A stretch of DNA of 64,000 bases. Origin: Gnetum montanum (Eukaryota; Streptophyta; Gnetopsida; Gnetales; Gnetaceae). The notes under the pieces were generated by a model. It saw only the letters and a program-made list of their open reading frames with translations. It was not told the DNA's origin and did not search any database. Position numbers and translations under genes: made by a program. Positions 9,800-20,300 of the stretch are shown one piece after another (position 1 is the first letter of the stretch; every line of letters begins with the position of its first letter). The stretch spans positions 219,632 through 283,631 of the forward strand of contig MNCI01025571.1 of NCBI GenBank assembly GCA_015680685.1, written 5' to 3'.

Positions 9800-12191
9800 G
9801 TGTATGTGAGGGTATGTTCAGATTATTGGGTTGGAAAAAAGGACATTTTCATGGTTTGGGTTTCGGTGCACTTGGCTAAGGTGCCGGTTGTAGGTTGATA
9901 GCCCTCATAGTGTTTCATTGTTGTGGCTGTGGTAGTATCTCCCCCTACATAAGTGGAGTAGGTGGTAGTTGAGTGGGATGTTGTGGAGAAGGAACGATAG
10001 GAGAAGGTGATGGAGGATAGTATAGATGTGGGCTTTCCCCCCTAAGTGATGAAGATTGTGGTCAGAAATATTCTAGGGGATGGTAGTAGTTCTGAAAGGT
10101 TGCATGACTGGAAGAGTCTCGTGGAGAGATGGGTTGCTAAACGTAGTACCCATAGGGATCTGGCTATTGGTAAGGGTACTGCTGCCTTGGAGGTGGCATC
10201 CCCCATGCTTGTGGGTGTTGCCACTACTAGAAGTATTCATACGGTTGTGGTGGCACTCCACTTAGATAATACCTTTGCTGCTAGTGGAACTACCTTGGGT
10301 TGCCTTGTGGGTAAGGCAACCTTCGGGGTGTTTGCCTCTTCGCCAAGCAAGGATTCAACGCGTACACCCAAAACTCTTGGAGATGTGACACCATGGGACA
10401 ACACCCCTTAGGATGTTCGTATTGGCATATGCCACATTCATCATCCTCCTCCGTGTCAGAGTCTGCAACTTGTTCTGCTACAGCAACTTTGCCATTACCT
10501 TTATGTTGGGCACATTCAGCTTCCTTCTTCCTACACCGATCACGATCATTACCTTGTTCTCTGGACTCTTTTGCAATTTTCAGCACACTTTGGAATTTTT
10601 TGTCCAAAGAGTCCCACATCTTATCAACCTTTGCCGATATTTCAGATGCAAACTTATGTAAGGGCAAGGTTTTTTGGTTCACCGCTGCTTCCAGTGGTGA
10701 TTCCTCCTCATCTTCACAAAATCAGACTTCCTTCTTTCTGATGGAAGGATCACGATTAAACTCTTTTATGTTCTCCTTCTTTCTGAGTTCCCCCTCTTCT
10801 TTGGCCACTTACTCAATGAGGCACTACAGTTGATGGGCCCTCAGTTTTAATAATCGTCCCTGGGCATACACACCAAGGGTCTTTCTAGTTTCAAAGCGGA
10901 GCCCATCAATGATATGGCAAAGTTGTGCCCGTTGAGAGTAGCCATGACCAGGGCACCAATGTAACAATGAATAGTACATACTCATGGCTACATCCAAGGG
11001 TTCATGATTCCCTTGCTTCCAACCTTGGATTTAACGTCTCAGATTCACCACCCTGGAGTAGGTTTGATACTTGTCATTGAAAATCTCAAGCATTGTACTC
11101 CATCTTCTGATTGATTCTAGTTTCAAAGACCAGTACCAGCTCTCTGCTTCCTTGATGAGTGTGCGAGAGAATAGCTTAAGCTTTTGCCAATCATTATCAA
11201 TATTCTACAGGGTACAAGCGTCATGGAACACCTGCAGGTGAGTTTGCAGATCACAATTGTATCCCCCTTCAAATCTGGGGATGTTGTTCATGTCGATGCA
11301 TTTGATCCGGCTATCTTTCAAGTGCCTACTAGGGATTTGAATTGCCTCAGCGATATGGAGCATGCTTCGAGTAGCCAATAATGGGCCATCTGAGTCATAG
11401 TCCTACTGAGGACCACGATGTCTATGAAAATTTCAGTTACCCCTCCTTTCATGACAATGAGCCTCATGTAATTGGTCACATGTTTCCCCACGTTGGTCCC
11501 TTCGGTCATTACGACCACCATCTCCTCACTCCTTTCTACCATGATTATGATTAGAGTTTGAATTGGGTAGAGGGGAGCACGAGGATGGAGAAGAAGGAGA
11601 GGAGTTGCCACCACTTCAGTGTCAATCTCCCCATTTGCTCTGATAATGGCCTCAATCATCCTACCCATCCTTGCTTGAGTCGTGACTTCTCCTACATGAC
11701 CCTCCATCCCCTTGGGGATCCCGATCACTTGGAGGCTTGTTCTGGATGATGGACTGAATGATCTATTACCCCAAAGGAAGTTTGGCAGAATGGGAATCAT
11801 GAAAGATAGGTTTCCCATCATCCTATAGCCCTTACAAGAATAAGGGGTTACTGAATTGTTTCCCCTTCATGTGTTCATATCACTTTACTTGCTGCTGGTC
11901 TTGTACTCATTGAGCCTCAGTGGGACGATAGTCCTGATAGTCATGGGCCTCCATGACGTACTCCACACCGCGGTCCTGGATGCCTAGTCTGGTAAGATTG
12001 TGGAACAACATTCCAGGAGTCGATCAGTTAGGTGGTAGTATGATGTTGCCTTCCATGTCCTGCCATCGCAGATGCTCATCCTGATGTAGGATAAATGTGA
12101 AGTCAGGGACATATTTATCGGGATGCTTGTATGCCACCCGACATTTTTGTGGCATCGGTGGGTTGGATACATCTCGCCTGTGAGAAGACAT
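9800..12191 (-). pseudogene. A1 gag
   Basis: Gag forms the particle and binds RNA. It starts at ATG 12191-12189 (MSSHRRDVSN), with DFTFILHQDEHL, then the capsid region DMNNIPRFEGGYN, AESWYWSLKLESI and GHGYSQRAQLCHIIDGLR. A coiled KEEGELRKKE segment follows, then a cysteine-rich block CGICQYEHPKGCCP that probably replaces a standard zinc knuckle. The reading frame is broken by several stops (for example near 12020, 11830 and 11370). The same layout is seen in A3 (47900-49756 plus 57759-58410) and A4 (38050-40335). The end of gag near 9800 is approximate. Confidence 0.75.
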
Positions 12192-12337
12192 GTTGGATGT
12201 TAGATGATCCATTTAATCGGTGTACCTTACTTTTTACTTTAATTCGCCTAGCGTGCATAAATGCTACTCTCCTAGGTCCTTTCCAATGACGTGAATAATA
12301 ATTTTTCTAAGGTTAAATGGCGCATATATGACTAATA

Positions 12338-12357
12338 GTCCCTGGCAATGGCGCCAA
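12338..12357 (-). other. A1 primer-binding site
   Basis: Immediately next to the LTR, the minus strand reads TTGGCGCCATTGCCAGGGAC, close to the tRNA-Asp-type PBS used by many Athila/Tat elements. The equivalent sites of A3, A4 and A5 are decayed at the CpG positions (GGCATC, GGCATC, GGCACT). Confidence 0.8.
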
Positions 12358-13227
12358 TGATGAGCAGCTAGGTACCCCTACGCCCAACCATGCCAATCAT
12401 GGGCGTTCACACGCGACTCGGTTGAATTCCGTAGATTGTAAGCACTCTACATACACCAGACCTTAACCAGCAAAACCCTTTGTTAGAATGGTCGCCACCA
12501 ACCTCACTTGTGATGTTCTAGTGGCGATGGTTAAGTGAGATTGAGGCAACTGATTTTTATGGCTTTTTACTTTATCTTTTGGCTTCTAATTAAGGTATGG
12601 AAAGTAAAGAATGAAATATTATATACTCTATAATTATCCTAATCTATATTTTAACTACTCCTAGCATAAGTATCTGATCCCATCTTCCGAGCACGTCATG
12701 AGCATCCCCTAACCACTACTGGGTTACCAGACATTAAGCGTCATTGGGTTGCCAAGCGTTGGGTTTACGTTCGAGATGGTCGTACTTATGGTTTCTACGA
12801 ACTATGAACGAGCGATAGCGATTAAAATAATAACAAGAAAAACTTAAGTAATTATCAAAGCATAAAAATATTAAGCTATTAAATGCATTAAATGACTAAG
12901 TCCAAATGCTGCAAGAAATGCTTGAAAAGCTTGTCTTTATTTCCGTTCATGCCAATGGGCTCAGATACATCAATGCTCGAATAAAGAGCTGGACATCTTT
13001 CTTACACCTACTGCAGGCACTTGGAAAATATTCTAACTCTCACGAAAACAAAATGCAAGAGCTTCGCTACAATTGACAAAAAGGTACCTAAGTGAGGCAG
13101 AAGCCCTCTTATTTATAGGCCAAAATAGGCTTCGCGTAAACGAGGCCACGTCAATGCATGGAAGGATGCATCGATGGGGTCGCGTATATGCAGCCTAGTC
13201 GACACATCAACTAATGACACTTCATCA
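12358..13227 (-). repeat. A1 5' LTR
   Basis: 870 bp, plus-strand ends TGATGAG...TTCATCA. It shares the family core (TACCCCTACGC, then GGCAACTGATTTTTATGG-like and the cAACCACTACTGGGTTACC-like block). A minus-strand TATA box lies at about 13110-13118 (CTTATTTATAGG on the plus strand). U3 from there to 13227 contains GATGCATCGATG-type palindromes. Confidence 0.75.
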
Positions 13228-13383
13228 AGCCCTATGTGAAGAAGACATTTTTTATTTGATAATGTATGTGTGTGACTTAAAATATTAATTTTTCCAAAAA
13301 ATTAAATCATTGATGCTTTAACAGTGCTCGTTTATAATATAGCTAATCTAGATCACTAGCACTATCCTCAAAAATAGCATCCA
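13228..13383 (-). pseudogene. A2 leader and first gag codons
   Basis: Next to the A2 LTR the minus strand begins TGGATGCTATTTTTGAGGAT, a heavily decayed PBS. It ends with ATG at 13248-13246 followed by codons for MSSSHRA, matching the MSSHRR gag start of A1. A1 interrupts the frame exactly here. This shows that the A2 LTR served as a 5' LTR for sequence to its left. Confidence 0.65.
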
Positions 13384-15672
13384 TGATGAGTAGCAGGTAT
13401 CCCCTATGCCAAACCATATGAACCACAAGCATTTATGGGTAATTTGATCAAATTTTGTGGATGGAACTAATGTGGCATCTAGATTATTAAGCATTGATTA
13501 CAAGTTGTTAACTTCCCACTTGGACTAGTAGTAGCTTTGTCATGTATGATTTGGTCCTAAGTGAGGCATATGATTATTGTTGTTGTTGGGGTCTTAAACT
13601 AAAGTAATAATAATATAGACATTAATTATTCAATTTAATTAACTATAAAATTAAATCCTAAACTATCCTAAGAGCAATGAGTGTCTATTCTTAGCTTGTC
13701 GCACACAACATGAACTCACATACCCACTACTAGAATTACCAAGTATTATGCTACTAGGCAAACAAAGCAATAACATTGTTGGGATTACTAAGTGAATACG
13801 TGTTTATGCTCCAAATTGATCATGCTCATTCCATTGATTGATTAATGCGCATGGAAATGTAAATACTAATTAATTACATAGAAAATAAATTGCATTGAAA
13901 GTAAATTTATTCTAACTTAAAGTGTTATAATGAATATGAATTAATCAAGATCTTATTACTGTTAATGGAATGTGTATAGGTACAATGCCACTTGAATAGG
14001 ACACCATATGTAGCAATCGAAAACATCAATAGCTGGAACATTAAGAGGTTGATGAGTGCACAACCTACCCCCACATCCATGCAAGGGCCTTGCTAGAGGC
14101 AAAGATGGGATGCCCTAAATGGTCTTGTCAATTGAATAGAGATTTACAAAGTGCAAACGATGCTAAGTGTCGAGTGGTGTCAATTGTGTTAACTGTGTGA
14201 ACAGTGCTAAGCGTAGTTGGTGTTAACGGTGTGAATAGTGTTGAGCATAGTCACAATTTTCAATAGAAAACAAGAGTGTCGACACACGTGGACCATCGCC
14301 TGAGCATAGTTGTAGGCCAAAAAGTGAACAAATCGCAAAAAAATGCAAAGAAAACACAAGAAAGGAAGAGAGAGAAACAGAACACTACCCCAAATGTGGT
14401 TGAACATAGTTAACTCCAAAAGGGGTTTAGAAGGTACACAGTGTACAATAGGCGTAATGGAAAGCATAGTCATAGTCTTGGTGGTGTCAAGCCATAAAGT
14501 TTGGGGCTCGCTGTGGTGTATGTGCCTGTCGGGTTGGCCGTCATGGTGTACCATGGGTTGTGGTATTTGATTGGGTTGCAGGGGGGCTGTGGTGGGTTGT
14601 GGTCTACTACTCTTCCTCCCTAGGTCGCTAGTGTGTCTTTGGGTCTCATTCACCCAAATGACAAATACCAAACTTGAAAAATGCCAACCATTTGAAATTT
14701 GCTTTGCCTCCCTTGAAAACGCCCAAGGCAATGGTATTTATAGGGTTAGGGTTGCCAAAAAATGTGGATTGGCTGCCACATGGTAGAGAGGTAGTTGGGA
14801 CTACACTTGACCCCAACTACATTTTAGAGCATAGTCCCAACAATTAGAAAAAAATGCCAAAATTGGTGTTTTCATGCTAGTTTTAGCAATGGAGAGTGTA
14901 GTCTCAACACTTAGAAAAATCTGCAGCTTGTGTCATCGTTCTGACACTTATAGCAGATGCGTTGATTACATTGACTACACTTTAAAGCGTAGTCTTGGCA
15001 GTGGAGAGCGTAGTCTTAATGCTTAGAAAAATTTTACAGCTTGTGACCTCATTCAAACACTTAGCCAAAATTGTAGAAAGTTGGCTGTTGAAGTTGACTA
15101 TGCTCTATTGTAGTGGAGAGTGTAGTCTTAGCACTTAGAAAAATTTACAGAAATTGTCATTCTTGACACTTAGAAAAATTTTGCAAATTTGGCAATTTGA
15201 GCTAACTATGCTCAACATTTAGAAAAATTTGGGCAAAGTGGCATTGTTTTGACACTTAGCCAAACTTGCAGTCAAGATGTTGGGACCCAAAATTTTGTGA
15301 CATTTCACCATACAATTGACTCAAATCCATAGAGCGGGCACTCATTAACAATTTGCTAAGATTACAAAATAAAATTACAAGAGTTTGGCTATCCTATTGA
15401 CCAAATGATGATAAATACATGGTGGGTGCTTACGTATTTATAGGCAAATATAGGCATTGTGTCAACAGGGATGCGTTAATGCATTTGGCTACATTGACGG
15501 GGATGCGTTGATAAGGATGCATCGATGCAACTAAATTATAGCAGATGCGATATAGCATCTACGATATAGCAGCCAACTAAGATGTATTGACCGGGATGCT
15601 ACAATGCAAATACAACATAGCATCTATGATATCTCAGCCGATTGATACACTTGACAAAATGATGCTTTATCA
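13384..15672 (-). repeat. A2 LTR (interrupted by solo LTR T2)
   Basis: Plus-strand ends TGATGAGTAGC...CTTTATCA. Removing T2 and one copy of its target duplication leaves about 985 bp, like the other family LTRs (870-1145 bp). A minus-strand TATA box lies at 15435-15442. U3 (15443-15672) carries repeated GATGCG/GCATCTA units. PBS-like sequence lies on the left and PPT-like sequence on the right. Confidence 0.75.
14009..15307 (-). mobile_element. T2: solo Tat-like LTR, TSD CCATA
   Basis: 1299 bp beginning TGTAGCAATCG and ending TGACATTTCA on the plus strand, flanked by perfect 5-bp duplications CCATA at 14004-14008 and 15308-15312. Both ends match the termini of T1 and T3. A minus-strand TATA box (TATAAATA, about 14735-14742) separates U5/R from U3. 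U3 holds irregular repeats of the form GAG(C/T)GTAGTCT...CTTAGAAAAAT (about 14820-15250). No internal coding remains, so it arose by LTR-LTR recombination of a full element. Confidence 0.9.
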
Positions 15673-15690
15673 TATTCCCATGACTCAGCT
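15673..15690 (-). other. PPT-like sequence beside the A2 LTR
   Basis: The minus strand reads AGTCATGGGAATA directly against the LTR end. At the 3' LTRs of A4 and A3 the same place reads TCATGGGGGTA, the polypurine tract. Its presence here means element-internal sequence also lies to the right of the A2 LTR. Confidence 0.55.
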
Positions 15691-17028
15691 ACGTGAACTG
15701 ACAAAGGATAAAGCTCTTGAACAGCTTCATGCAAAGATTGAAAGGGGTTAAGGGTGTGATGGAGACAACGGTGTTCAGGTCTCATCAAAAATCTAAAATA
15801 AAATTTTTAAAATTTATTGTTACTCACTTTTCTCTTATATATTTTCTTGACCTTTTCATTTATAAAACTATTAGAACTTGTTACTAAATTACTTTAAAAA
15901 GTTATACTCCGACTTTTTAAATCATTATCAATATCTAATCTAATGAGCACTATGTAATCAACACAATCACATACATACCCTCAATGACACCATGGATAAT
16001 CATAATTGCTAGGTTAAATTTGCTTTTCCCATTTTACGAACTAGACGAATACCTTTATGGTTTTGACTATAACACACTTCCAGATCATGATAAATAGTGA
16101 GTGAGTGACCACCCCTTGATGATGGGACCAACCCCTAGGAAACAAAATTTAAAAGTATCTTGTCCCACGCAATTATACATTACCAAATGACACACGAAAC
16201 ACCAGGAATCTGCTGACCCACCACCGAGGAAAAACATTTTTGGCATGTCTCATATGGGAACACATATTTTTGGCAGGAATTATACATCATTAAGTTGAAG
16301 TAACAATTCTCAAATAATTAGAACAGCGGCGCGAACAGTGGTGGGTTTTCTATGTTAGCGGCAACGACAAAATTTAAAATTCAAAAACGCAAGAGAGCGA
16401 CAATTCACAGGCTTCGAAAAGCAGAGCCAAGGTTACAAAAATGGCGGACGACTACGACTGGAATCGATTTTCAGAGCAAGGCGGCCTTCGCAGAGAGCAG
16501 TAAAGCAAAGCCACAGTGGTATGCTGAGCAACGGCACTGGCTTCTGCAAATGTATTTGTGGTAGCAGCACCGACCGCGAGGAAAAAGTTAGGTCTTTATG
16601 GTGGGAGCCGGAAAAGGCAGAACAGGTCCAGCAAGATTAGGGCCACACACGAGCAAGGGCGGTCGGATTCGCATCATCATCATCTTCCAAATTCATTTTC
16701 AAAAGCGTGAATACGCGAAATCACCTATGGCTGCTGCTGCTGCTGCTGTACCTGCTGCTGTTTCTCCTTCACCTTTTCGATTTTTCATGGCTGCCTGCGA
16801 GGATTTACTGGACTTTTTTGCTTGCCTTCTACTCCATATGCGCTTTCTTCTTTCCCTTTTTTCATTTTCAGCACGGACCCTTGCTCCGCTTTATTTTCCA
16901 AGAAGGCGCAAAAAAATAGTTCTCCAGCTCCAGCTTTGACAGGAATCGGTTGTGTGGCCAGGCAAAGGCGATGAGAGGGCGGCGTTTCATTCATAGAGTG
17001 ACAATTGGATCCGCCATTGCTTCTGCAA
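15691..17028. other. upstream flank of the myosin gene
   Basis: The first about 100 bp may be an A2-type internal remnant. From about 15790 the sequence is AT-rich, becoming more GC-rich from about 16325. A (CTG)n run lies at about 16730-16763 and pyrimidine-rich tracts at about 16840-16870. No gene signature is present; open frames here have no family motif. The region from about 16325 to the TATA box is the probable promoter. Confidence 0.5.
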
Positions 17029-17035
17029 TATAAAA
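17029..17035 (+). promoter_or_regulatory. candidate TATA box of the myosin gene
   Basis: TATAAAA at 17029-17035 in CTGCAATATAAAACTCTGG, about 320 bp upstream of the start codon. Transcription would begin near 17060, leaving a GC-rich leader with a CTG run at about 17250-17268. No other good TATA box lies in the preceding 500 bp. Confidence 0.55.
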
Positions 17036-17356
17036 CTCTGGCCGCTGCCGCTGCCTTTGACGCCGGCGGGCTCTCATTCTTTACCAACCTCTGCGCTTAC
17101 GCTCTTGTTTGAACTGTAGGAAGGAAGTTTGTTCGTTTTATTCTTTCATTTGCATCCTCTCGTCGTGCAGAGCCTCGATTTTTAGGAGTGTTGGCGAATT
17201 TTTGTGCCGGAAGTGCTCCTCTGAATTCTCCGTTCTCGTTCTAAGATCGAGTCCGCTGCTGCTGCTGCTGACGGGTTTTGCTTTGTTACTTTGTAGCGCG
17301 TTTTAGTTTCTGCGAGTGCTCTTTTTCGATTCGAGGTTCAAGATTCTTCTTTGAAG

Positions 17357-20300
17357 ATGGTAAGGATCTCTATGCCAGACAGATTCGTCCTCTGCATCTG
17401 CATCTTCTTTATATTGTGCGTTTCAAGTTTCAATTTACGCAGCGGATGTTAAAAAGCAGCCAAAGATGTTGAAATGTTGTTGAATTGATCTGGTTGAAGA
17501 TTGATTCAAAGCTTGCTATTCAATGTGATGCTCTGTTCCATGCTGAACCATCGATGGTGCAGAACATATTTCCTGCTGCAGTCCAGTTCCCGATCGTATA
17601 TTTGTTCTGTTCGGATTCTGTATCCAACCTGAATTGGTTGAAACTGGATGATGTAGAACACTGGACAATGTCTATAAGATACAGATATGTCTCAATGAAC
17701 GTAGAACTGGTCCAGTAAGAGCTTCCTAAGTTAAACTGGGACTGTCTGGGAGCCATTCTGTCGTTACAGAGGTTGTCTCTGCTTGTTCTGAACATGAGTT
17801 CTTGGAAATCGTCATTGACTGCCTCATGAAATGTCTGATTTTCCAATGATTTCTCATCAATTATGATTTTTACGTTCAAAGAAATTGTTCTCAATTATGT
17901 TTTTCACGCTGAGGCTTCTTAAACGATGATCCGTTCAGAATGGCAATCGCAAAGCAGAACTGAATTTACGCAGTTTCTTTTTCACTTTAAAATTGGCTTA
18001 ATAGGATTTTGTTTTGCGTATTTGCAGAGTCAGACAAGTTCTGTGAACATTGTTGTCGGATCACCGGTCTGGGTAGAAGACCCTGAAATTGCGTGGATCG
18101 ATGGAGAAGTTATTGAGATCAAGGGGCAAGAAGCCAAAATTCAAGCCACCAACGGAAAAACGGTAAAATAATTTACAATGCATACATATTTTTACCGTAT
18201 CAAAAAGTTCTATCGAAGAAGGCTTAATTTTTTTGGGTCGCTCCGTGGATTCCTTGAATTCTTGATTTCTGACTTTTTTTTTGAGTCGCAAATCTTGGGT
18301 TTTCCATTTAATTCTTTCTCCTGGTCAATTATTTAACCGAAATTTGATCCTCACGTTTTGTCGTCTCGTATAATGATTTGAATAGCAAGTTTGAGATATA
18401 AACTAAATTCTGATATAACATGCATGTAGATGACGGCAAATTTGTCAGCAATATATCCGAAAGATGCAGAAGCACCCCCTGCAGGGGTCGATGACATGAC
18501 CAAGCTTGCATACTTGCATGAGCCCGGTGTTCTGGCCAACTTGAACGCGAGATTCAGTCTCAATGAAATTTACGTAAGATTTCTTTTAAATTTAACTTTT
18601 TCAACTCATACAGGATCATAACGGGTGATGACTGCGAATTTTGGTAGTTCTGACATGGCAAATTCTTTCATATAGACATACACCGGGAGCATTTTGATAG
18701 CTGTCAATCCTTTCAGAAGGCTTCCGCACTTGTATGACACTCACATGATGGAGCAATACAAAGGAGCTACCTTCGGCGAGCTCAGTCCTCATCTTTTTGC
18801 TGTTGCAGATGATTCATATAGGTAATTCGAAAATTGTTTGTCATGTTCTTCCAATTCTTCAATCTTTCACTTTTTGCGAAATCTACCATTTACTCGGACA
18901 CGGAAACCGAAGAGAAATCCACTTAACAATTCAATAACTCTTGAATTCCAATGTTTGTCATGGCATGGCATAGGGCCATGATAAACGAGGATAAAAGCCA
19001 GTCAATTCTGGTGAGTGGAGAAAGTGGTGCCGGTAAAACAGAAACCACAAAAATGCTTATGCGCTATCTGGCATTCATGGGTGGTCGGTCAGGAACCGAA
19101 GGAAGAACAGTGGAACAGCAAGTTCTAGAAGTACGTTACATTTGTCATTGCCGTTCGCTCACTGCTCTCACCTTTCCAACAAAATTCTTAATATTAACAT
19201 TTTAATTTTCTTGCTATCAACAGTCAAATCCAGTTCTTGAAGCTTTTGGTAACTCGAAGACAGTAAAAAACAACAACTCCAGGTAACAGCAGTTCATGAC
19301 TTTTTATTGAAACCTTTAGGAAGGCTCTCTAAGAAATTTGTCCAGCAACTTCCGCTTTTAGTAATGTTTTGGGTAATTTATTTCCCTGGCAGTCGTTTTG
19401 GAAAGTTTGTGGAGCTTCAATTTGACAAGAATGGGAAAATATCTGGAGCTGCTGTCAGAACATACCTGTTAGAAAGATCTCGGGTTTGCCAAATTTCTGA
19501 TCCAGAACGAAATTACCATTGTTTCTATTTTCTCTGCGCCGCACCTCCAGATGTATGTATAATTAACTAGAAATGTAATTAAAAGAATGTTAACGGGCTA
19601 TTCAAATGGATGGAAACATGACGTTGATCAATTTTTACTCCATAAACAGGTCGTTGCCAAGTACAAATTGTCAGATCCTAAAGATTTTCATTATCTAAAT
19701 CAGAGTAACTGCTACAAAGTGGATACAGTCAATGATGCTAAGGAATATATAGAGACAAGAAATGCCATGGATGTTGTTGGCATTGGCCCAGAAGAACAGG
19801 TTGCATGCTTTTTCCCTACTCGTCTTAATCATTAACGAGGATAATTGGTTTGCCAATTGCAAAATGGAGCACTATGGTTCCCTCAAGCCTTCGCTTCATC
19901 CAAATTCTTGATTTTTAAAGTGTTTTAAACCTTTTTTTAATTATTATTTTGCAGGAAGCAATCTTCCGAGTGGTCGCAGCAATTCTTCACCTTGGCAATG
20001 TCGAATTTGTGAAAGGGAAAGAGACGGACTCTTCTAAATTAAAGGATGATAAATCTGCTTACCATTTACAAACTGCAGCTGAATTTCTAATGTAAGAAAT
20101 TAAAGATGTATGTTTTAGCGTTTATGTTGCTACTCGTACTCTTTTTAACTCAATGACGCATTCTTGTTCAGGTGTGATGTTAAAGGGCTTGAGGACTCTC
20201 TGTGCCAGCGTGTTATTGTGACCCGTGATGGAAACATAATAAAGTTGCTGGATCCCCTGGCTGCAGCTCTTAACAGAGATGCTTTGGCAAAAACAGTATA

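Larger units (their letters stand above)
9495..13227 (-). mobile_element. A1: 5' half of an Athila-like Ty3/Gypsy element
   Basis: Minus-strand element with 5' LTR (12358-13227), PBS (12338-12357), gag (start 12191) and the beginning of the protease, cut off at about 9495 where T1 sequence takes over. RT, integrase and 3' LTR are missing. It sits directly after the seventh codon of the gag of A2, so A1 inserted into A2. Its PBS is the best preserved of the family here. Confidence 0.8.

Noticed and set aside
10046-10411. 121-codon plus-strand frame opposite the A1 gag
   Set aside because: Shadow of gag; similar antisense frames appear at the same place in A4 (38296-38544) and A3 (48295-48498) because the gag sequence is homologous, not because the antisense is a gene.
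16598-16939. 113-codon open frame upstream of the myosin gene
   Set aside because: Low-complexity product of CTG and pyrimidine runs in the promoter region; no family signature, and overlapping frames are equally open.
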